Below, in pieces: positions 58,472 through 64,000 of a stretch of DNA of 64,000 nucleotides. The notes below the pieces were generated by a model. It had not been told where the DNA came from. It made no database searches and saw nothing but the letters and a program-made list of their open reading frames with translations. Origin of the DNA: Robiginitalea sp. SC105 (GTDB lineage Bacteria; Bacteroidota; Bacteroidia; Flavobacteriales; Flavobacteriaceae); contig NZ_JACLZF010000001.1 of NCBI RefSeq assembly GCF_014243345.1, positions 1,116,001 to 1,180,000 on the forward strand. The letters are read 5' to 3'. Position 1 is the first letter of the stretch. Each line of letters opens with the position of its first letter. Both the position numbers and the translations under genes were made by a program.

Positions 58472-59928
58472 TATATCTCCTTTCGCAGCCGGGCAACCGG
58501 GATGCCGAGTTGTTCGCGGTATTTGGCAATGGTCCGCCTTGCGATGGGGTACCCCTTTTCCTTGAGTATTTTGGCCAGCTTGTCGTCTGTCAGCGGTTTG
58601 CGTTTGTTTTCTTCATTGATGACTGTTTCCAGGATTTTCTTGATCTCCTTGGTGGATACATCCTCCCCCTGTTCATTCTTGATGGATTCTGAGAAATAGT
58701 CCTTGATCAGCCGGGTCCCGTAAGGGGTATCCACATACTTGCTGTTGGCCACCCGGGATACCGTGGAAACGTCCATGCCGATGCGGTCTGCAATGTCCTT
58801 GAGTATCATCGGCTTCAGGTTGCGTTCATCCCCGGTCAGGAAATATTCCCTCTGGTACTCCATGATGGCGTTCATGGTCACGTACAGGGTTTGTTGCCGC
58901 TGCTTGATCGCATCGATAAACCACTTGGCGGCATCGAGTTTCTGTTTGATAAACATCACGGCATCTTTCTGTTCCCTGGATTTGTCCTTGGCGTTTTTGT
59001 AGCCGGCCAGCATGTTGTTGTACTCCCGCGATACATGGAGTTCGGGGGCATTCCGCCCGTTGAGGCTCAGCTCGAGTTCCCCGTCGGCAATGCGGATGGT
59101 AAAATCCGGGACCACGTGTTCCACGATTTTGGTGCCACCCGAGTAGGAACCCCCGGGTTTCGGGTTCAGCTTCTCGATTTCCGCAATGGCATCGCGCAGC
59201 GCCTCCTCGTCGATATCGTGTTTCTGCAGCAGCTTCTTGTAGTGCTTCTTGCTGAAGTGTTCGAAGGATTTACGGAGTATTTCAATGGCCAGGTCCACGG
59301 ATGGCGTCGGGTCTTTCCGGTCCAGCTGCAGCAACAGGCACTCCTCCAGGGAACGGGCGCCCACCCCGGGCGGATCCAATTGCTGCACTTTCCGGAGCAC
59401 CTTCTCGATGGTGGCCTCGTCGGTGTATACATTCTGGGTAAAGGCCAGGTCGTCCATGATATCGGAGACCGGGCGGCGGATGTACCCGCTCTCGTCCACG
59501 CTGCCAACCAGGAATTCCGCAATGGTCCATTCTTCCTCATCCAGGTATTCGGTATTCAGCTGGTTCAGGAGGTACTGCGTAAAGGAGATGCCCGCGGCGT
59601 AGGGTACCTGCCGGTCCGAGTCGTCCTCGCTGTAGTTGTTGGACCGGGTCCGGTAATCGGGGATCTCGTCATCGCTCAGGTAATCGTCGATGTTGATATC
59701 CTCCGCTTCGATCCGCTCGTTGTCCAGCCCTTCGTCGTAGGCATCGTCGAACTCCTCTTCCAGGTTGCCGGAATCCTCCTTGCCGGTTTCCAGGGCCGGG
59801 TTTTCCTCCAGTTCCTGCTTGAGTCGCTGTTCAAAGGCCTGTGTCGGCAGCTGGATCAGCTTCATGAGCTGGATCTGCTGGGGCGACAGCTTTTGTGACA
59901 GTTTTAATTGGAGGTGTTGTTTCAGCAT
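58471..59928 (-). CDS. rpoN: RNA polymerase sigma-54 factor
   Basis: 485 residues. Region I is Gln/Leu-rich (QHLQLKLSQKLSPQQIQLMKLIQLP), region II is very acidic (about 50-95), then the core-binding domain with LDPPGVGARSLEECLLLQL. The DNA-binding part contains SRVANSKYVDTPYG and ends with the RpoN box ARRTIAKYRE at 463-472. It directs polymerase to -24/-12 promoters and needs an AAA+ activator; none is encoded in this window. It is cotranscribed with the membrane protein downstream. Confidence 0.98.
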   Translation of the reverse strand: MLKQHLQLKLSQKLSPQQIQLMKLIQLPTQAFEQRLKQELEENPALETGKEDSGNLEEEFDDAYDEGLDNERIEAEDINIDDYLSDDEIPDYRTRSNNYSEDDSDRQVPYAAGISFTQYLLNQLNTEYLDEEEWTIAEFLVGSVDESGYIRRPVSDIMDDLAFTQNVYTDEATIEKVLRKVQQLDPPGVGARSLEECLLLQLDRKDPTPSVDLAIEILRKSFEHFSKKHYKKLLQKHDIDEEALRDAIAEIEKLNPKPGGSYSGGTKIVEHVVPDFTIRIADGELELSLNGRNAPELHVSREYNNMLAGYKNAKDKSREQKDAVMFIKQKLDAAKWFIDAIKQRQQTLYVTMNAIMEYQREYFLTGDERNLKPMILKDIADRIGMDVSTVSRVANSKYVDTPYGTRLIKDYFSESIKNEQGEDVSTKEIKKILETVINEENKRKPLTDDKLAKILKEKGYPIARRTIAKYREQLGIPVARLRKEI

Positions 59929-59984
59929 GGATCGGATGGCAGTTCAGAGCCCGTTGGGGTTTCCCCTAAATTACACAAATCCGG

Positions 59985-61412
59985 TCAGAATTCTGCGCTG
60001 AGGGGTGTCCTGGGGAACGGAATCACATCGCGGATATTGCCCATCCCCGTTGCAAATTGCACCAGGCGCTCGAAGCCAAGGCCGAAACCGCTGTGCACGG
60101 CCGTGCCGAATCGCCTGAGGTCCAGGTACCACCAAAGCTCCTGTTCATCCACCCCGAGGTGCTGCATTTTTTGCTGGAGGACTTCCAGCCGTTCCTCCCG
60201 CTGGGAGCCCCCGACGATTTCGCCGATTCCGGGAAAGAGGATGTCCATGGCCCGCACGGTTTTGCCGTCTTCGTTCAGCCGCATGTAGAATGCCTTGATC
60301 TCTGCGGGGTAATTGAAAAGGATTACCGGGCATTTAAAGTGCTTCTCCACCAGGAACCGCTCGTGCTCGCTCTGGAGGTCGGCGCCCCAGTCCTCGATGG
60401 GATACTGGAATTTCTTTTTCTTGTTGGGCTTGCTGTTGCGCAGGATGTCGATGGCCTCCGTGTAGGTCACCCTTTTAAAGGGCTGGTCGGTGACAAAGCG
60501 GAGTTTCTCCAGCAGGCCCATTCCGGACCGCTCTGCCTGCGGCTTTTTCTTTTCCTCCTCCTCCAGGCGCTTGTCAAGGAAGGCAAGGTCTTCCCCGCAA
60601 TTTTCGAGGACGTACCGCAACACATCCTGTATGAAATCCTCTGCCAGGTCCATATTGGCATCCAGGTCGTAAAAGGCCATTTCGGGCTCGATCATCCAGA
60701 ATTCCGCCAGGTGCCGGGATGTATTGGAGTTTTCGGCCCGGAAAGTGGGCCCGAAGGTATAGACCTTCCCCAGGGCCATGGCGTAGGCTTCGGCTTCGAG
60801 CTGTCCGGAGACCGTCAGGTTGGTCTCCTTGCCAAAAAAATCCTGCCGGTAGTCCACCGCCCCCTCCTCGTTTTTGGGTGGGTTCAGGGGGTCCAGCGTG
60901 CTCACCCGGAACATTTCCCCTGCGCCTTCCGCATCCGTCCCGGTAATGATGGGCGCGTTGAAGTAGTAAAACCCATTTCCGGTGAAATACCGGTGCACGC
61001 CAAATGCCAGGGCGGAACGCACCCGCATGACCGCCGCAAAGGTATTGGTGCGGATCCTCAGGTGCGCCTGCTCCCTCAGGAATTCCATGGAGTGCTTTTT
61101 GGGCTGTATGGGGTAGCGTTCCGGGTCGGCGTCCCCGAGGATTTCCAGCTGCTTTACCTGTACCTCTACCCGTTGTCCGCGGCCCTGGCTTTCCACCAGG
61201 GTACCGTGTACGGTGAGGGCCGCACCTGTGGTGATACGGCGCAGGGTCTCCTCGCTGAAATTCTCAAAATCCACAACGCATTGCAGGTTCTGCAGGGTGG
61301 AACCGTCGTTGAGGGCGATAAATCGGTTGGACCGGAAGGTCCGGACCCAACCGGATACACGGACTTCCTGGAGCAGGGGGGCTTCGTTCAGGATGGATTT
61401 TATACGCGTCAT
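59985..61412 (-). CDS. asnS: Asparaginyl-tRNA synthetase
   Basis: 475 residues from ATG 61412. N-terminal OB-fold anticodon domain (VRVSGWVRTFRSNRFIALNDGST), then a class II core with ITGTDAEGAGEMF, FGPTFRAENSNTSRHLAEFWMIEPEMAF (motif 2) and motif 3 GFGLGFERLVQFATGMGNIRDVIPFPRTP. The EMAF region and FEWM-type residues match AsnRS rather than AspRS. It charges tRNA-Asn in the cytoplasm. Confidence 0.97.
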   Translation of the reverse strand: MTRIKSILNEAPLLQEVRVSGWVRTFRSNRFIALNDGSTLQNLQCVVDFENFSEETLRRITTGAALTVHGTLVESQGRGQRVEVQVKQLEILGDADPERYPIQPKKHSMEFLREQAHLRIRTNTFAAVMRVRSALAFGVHRYFTGNGFYYFNAPIITGTDAEGAGEMFRVSTLDPLNPPKNEEGAVDYRQDFFGKETNLTVSGQLEAEAYAMALGKVYTFGPTFRAENSNTSRHLAEFWMIEPEMAFYDLDANMDLAEDFIQDVLRYVLENCGEDLAFLDKRLEEEEKKKPQAERSGMGLLEKLRFVTDQPFKRVTYTEAIDILRNSKPNKKKKFQYPIEDWGADLQSEHERFLVEKHFKCPVILFNYPAEIKAFYMRLNEDGKTVRAMDILFPGIGEIVGGSQREERLEVLQQKMQHLGVDEQELWWYLDLRRFGTAVHSGFGLGFERLVQFATGMGNIRDVIPFPRTPLSAEF

Positions 61413-61443
61413 ACTAGCTGCTGGTCTATCGGTTTTCAAGTGG

Positions 61444-61451
61444 CAAAGATA
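61444..61451 (-). promoter_or_regulatory. -7 element for asnS
   Basis: The minus strand reads TATCTTTG, a perfect TAnnTTTG, 31 bases upstream of the ATG at 61412. Confidence 0.55.
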
Positions 61452-61497
61452 GGGCATTGAAGTAAATTCCGGGCCGAAAATCGGGCGGGTATTGGGC

Positions 61498-63897
61498 CTA
61501 ATCCCGGTCTTTTGACGAACCTTCCCCTTCGGTGAGGATATCGATCTGGGGTTTTTTCAGGACTTCCTTGTTGGCGATGTTCCGCTCCAGGGAGAGCAGG
61601 AGGGAAGGCAACAGGATCAGGTTGGCCAGCATGGCGAACAACAGGGTAGCCGAAACGAGGGCCCCCAGGGCCACGGTTCCCCCGAAATTCGAGATCGTAA
61701 ACACCGAGAAGCCAAAGAAGAGGACGATCGAGGTATAAAACATGCTGATGCCGGTTTCCCGCAATGCCGCATAGACAGACTTCCGGATCCGCCAGTGGTT
61801 GCTGATGAGTTCCTGCCGGTACTTGGCCAGGAAATGGATGGTGTCATCCACCGAGATGCCGAAGGCGATGCTGAAAACCAGGATGGTGGACGGCTTGATC
61901 GGCACTCCCAGGAAACCCATGACACCTGCCGTGATCACCAGGGGAAGCAAGTTGGGGATCAGGGAAATGACGATCATCCGGAAGGATCGGAACAGGTAAG
62001 CCATGAGCAGGGCGATCAGTCCGATGGCCAGGGCCAGGGAAAGGACCAGGTTGCGGACCAGGAATTTGGTGCCTTTCAGGAAAAGCAGTGCCTTCCCGGT
62101 AATAAAGACGTCGAAACGGTCTGCCGGAAAGATTTTTGCGGCCTCCTCCTGCAATTCCTGTTCGATCTCCTCCATGCGGTCCGTTTTCATGTCCTTCATA
62201 AAGGTGGTGATCCGGGCGACCTGCCCGGTGGAATCCACAAAGCTTTCCAGCAAATTCCCGTTGTCCTTCGACTTGCGGGCAATGTCCAGGATAAAGTTGC
62301 TCTCCTGGGAAGTGGGGAGCTGGTAGTACTTGGGGATGCCGTTGTAGTAAGCCTGTTTGGAATATTTCACCAGTTCCACCACCGAAATGGGCCGGGACAG
62401 TTCCGGCGTATCCTTTATAAACTCGCCGAGCTGGTCCATCCGCCGGAGGGTCGGCGGCTTGAGGATGCCATTGCGCCTGCGGGAATCGACCACGATCTCC
62501 ACCGGCATGATCCCGTCGAATTCCGATTCAAAAAAGCGGATGTCCCTGAAGAACTCGGCATTTTTGGGCATGTCCTCGATGGGGCTGCCGGAAATCCGGA
62601 TCTGGTAAATCCCTATGATGCTTGCCACCAGCAGGCAGATCGCCACGATGTAGACGGCAATCCGGTGGTGGCGCACGATGCGTTCCATCCCCCTGACAAA
62701 GGCGTCGATCCACCGCTTGTTCAGGTGCTTCAGGTGCTTGGTCTTGGGCAGGGGCATAAAACTGTACAGGATGGGGATGATCAGGAGCGAAAGGACAAAT
62801 ATCCCCAGGATGTTGATGGAGGCCACGATACCGAATTCCGACAACAGCCGGCTGTCCGTGATGATAAAGGTGGCAAAGCCGGATGCCGTGGTCACGTTGG
62901 TCATCAGGGTGGCATTTCCGATCTTGGAAATGACACGTTGCAGGGACAGGGCCTGGTTGCCGTGTTTTTTGACTTCCTGCTGGTATTTGTTGATCAGGAA
63001 AATGCAGTTTGGTATCCCGATCACGATGATCACCGGGGGGATGAGTGCCGTCAGTACGGTAATTTCATATTGGAGCAATCCCAGGGTGCCGAAGGCCCAC
63101 ATGACCCCGATCACCACCACGCAAATCGAAATCAGGGTGGCCCGGATGGAGCGGAAAAAGAAGAAGAAGATCAGGGAGGTGACGGCCAGGGCCGCAAAAA
63201 TGAATTTGCCGATCTCGTCGATGATGTTCTGGGAATTCATCGTCCGGATGTAGGGCATGCCGGAGACGTGTACATCCAGGCCGGTGTCCTGCTCAAATTC
63301 CGATACCAGGGTGCGCAGGTCGTTCAGTACAAAGTCCTTGCGGACCTTGGTGTTTACCAGGTCCTGGTCCAGGTACACCACCGTCTGCATCGTCTTGTGT
63401 TCCTTGTTATAGAGCAGCTTGTCGTAGAACGGCATGCGGTTGAAAAGCTCATCGGTGAGGCTGTCCAGCTCCTGCTGGGTCTGCACGCTGTCCCGCAGCC
63501 AGGGTTCCAGCACAAATTGCTGTGCCTCGTTGTCCTTGACCAGCCTTTGGAGGTTGTCCGTCGAGAGAGCGAAATCGACCTCGGGGAAGGCCTCAAGCTG
63601 TTCATTGAAGATGTTCCAGCGGTTAAAAGTATCCGGGCTGTAGAGGCGTTCATCGCTGACGGCCAGTACAATCGTATTGCCCTCTTCCCCGAATTGTTCC
63701 AGGAAAGCGCTGTATTCCATAGTTGCCGGGTGGTCGTTGGGAAGGAGGTTGGCTTCGGTATTGGAAAACTGCATGTTCTTCCACTGGGTGGCGAGCAATA
63801 CCGTAACCAAGGCAATCCCGATAAGGATCAGGATGCGGTTGCGCAGAATGATGCGGGCCATTGCAGCCCAGAAGCCCTGTGTGAGTTTGAATGCCAT
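61498..63897 (-). CDS. MMPL/RND superfamily exporter
   Basis: 799 residues from ATG 63897. Twelve transmembrane helices in two halves, each preceded by a large periplasmic domain. First half: IILRNRILILIGIALVTVLLA, then a periplasmic part with EANLLPNDHPATMEYS, and helices around FAALAVTSLIFFFFF and ITVLTALIPPVIIVIGIPN. The second half repeats this with RFDVFITGKALLFLKGT, FSIAFGISVDDTIHFLAKYRQ and SIVLFFGFSVFTISNFGGTVALG. The SVDDTIH motif carries the proton-relay Asp pair. The family exports lipids, hopanoids or drugs; the substrate is not known. The C-terminus is short and charged. Confidence 0.94.
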   Translation of the reverse strand: MAFKLTQGFWAAMARIILRNRILILIGIALVTVLLATQWKNMQFSNTEANLLPNDHPATMEYSAFLEQFGEEGNTIVLAVSDERLYSPDTFNRWNIFNEQLEAFPEVDFALSTDNLQRLVKDNEAQQFVLEPWLRDSVQTQQELDSLTDELFNRMPFYDKLLYNKEHKTMQTVVYLDQDLVNTKVRKDFVLNDLRTLVSEFEQDTGLDVHVSGMPYIRTMNSQNIIDEIGKFIFAALAVTSLIFFFFFRSIRATLISICVVVIGVMWAFGTLGLLQYEITVLTALIPPVIIVIGIPNCIFLINKYQQEVKKHGNQALSLQRVISKIGNATLMTNVTTASGFATFIITDSRLLSEFGIVASINILGIFVLSLLIIPILYSFMPLPKTKHLKHLNKRWIDAFVRGMERIVRHHRIAVYIVAICLLVASIIGIYQIRISGSPIEDMPKNAEFFRDIRFFESEFDGIMPVEIVVDSRRRNGILKPPTLRRMDQLGEFIKDTPELSRPISVVELVKYSKQAYYNGIPKYYQLPTSQESNFILDIARKSKDNGNLLESFVDSTGQVARITTFMKDMKTDRMEEIEQELQEEAAKIFPADRFDVFITGKALLFLKGTKFLVRNLVLSLALAIGLIALLMAYLFRSFRMIVISLIPNLLPLVITAGVMGFLGVPIKPSTILVFSIAFGISVDDTIHFLAKYRQELISNHWRIRKSVYAALRETGISMFYTSIVLFFGFSVFTISNFGGTVALGALVSATLLFAMLANLILLPSLLLSLERNIANKEVLKKPQIDILTEGEGSSKDRD

Positions 63898-63913
63898 CCC
63901 TTGGGGTCGGCCG

Positions 63914-63945
63914 CAAAGGTAGAAAACAATCCGCGACGAACCCAA
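63914..63945 (-). promoter_or_regulatory. Promoter of the MMPL/RND gene
   Basis: On the minus strand TTG (63943-63945), 21 bases, TACCTTTG (63914-63921), 17 bases upstream of the ATG at 63897. Confidence 0.6.
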
Positions 63946-64000
63946 ATAAATGGCTTCCGGCCCGAAAGTTTAGTAGCTTGCAGGAAAGGGCCTTTGCCAT

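Noticed and set aside
63650-64000. Minus-strand frame reaching the window edge
   Set aside because: It overlaps the MMPL gene start in another frame and covers its promoter; no family features.

Overview
The window looks like a chromosomal segment of a GC-rich member of the Bacteroidetes, most likely a marine Flavobacteriaceae of the Robiginitalea type (inference from gene content and base composition; the species cannot be proved from sequence alone). Supporting signs are promoters of the Bacteroidetes form TTG-N19-21-TAnnTTTG, the near absence of Shine-Dalgarno leaders, two-component propeller hybrid kinases, AraC regulators with membrane-embedded N-termini, a PorT-like barrel after an exbB-exbD-exbD operon, and tRNA genes without an encoded CCA. 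No rRNA, insertion sequence, prophage or CRISPR array was seen. No stretch above about 300 bases is empty; the larger gaps hold tRNAs, promoters or inverted repeats.

Layout. 0-7.6 kb: end of a DUF4230-like gene, Dabb protein, YjbR protein and a membrane MutS-like ATPase on the plus strand; DUF4407 protein, an M56/BlaR1-type protease with its BlaI repressor and an M20 dipeptidase on the minus strand. 7.7-20.1 kb: a dense signalling region. It holds a 1455-residue hybrid kinase, a single-domain response regulator and a GAF-cyclase; then tRNA-Leu(TAG); then a minus-strand pair of an FAD-linked oxidoreductase and an unusual ferredoxin-cyclase-globin fusion; then a divergent TPR histidine kinase/LuxR regulator pair. 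20.2-26.3 kb: minus-strand membrane and hydrolase genes (alpha/beta hydrolase, small membrane protein, CPBP protease, Lnt-like nitrilase, AraC regulator, bestrophin).

26.3-40.4 kb is a sugar-acid island. A plus-strand operon carries uxaC, kdgK, a KDPG aldolase, a complete TRAP transporter, a tandem DUF1080 lipoprotein and a Tat-type Gfo/Idh/MocA oxidoreductase, with a second exported oxidoreductase divergent from it. A convergent minus-strand operon carries an arabonate-type IlvD/Edd dehydratase, a GntP permease and a fumarylacetoacetase-family enzyme. Together they suggest use of hexuronates (perhaps released from glycosides through 3-keto intermediates) and of pentonates or similar aldonates.

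40.6-64 kb is mostly housekeeping: tRNA-Leu(CAG), small membrane peptides, a sugar-porter MFS protein, waaA, a DegT aminotransferase, galE, sucA-sucB, a small retropepsin-like protease, tatD, ansA, tRNA-Ser(GGA), an exbB/exbD energy-transducing operon with a PorT-like barrel, rpoN, asnS and an MMPL/RND exporter.

The most striking item is the 450-residue fusion at 15901-17253: an N-terminal [2Fe-2S] ferredoxin, a class III nucleotide cyclase and a C-terminal flavohaemoglobin-type globin. It is placed to act as a haem- and redox-controlled second-messenger enzyme.
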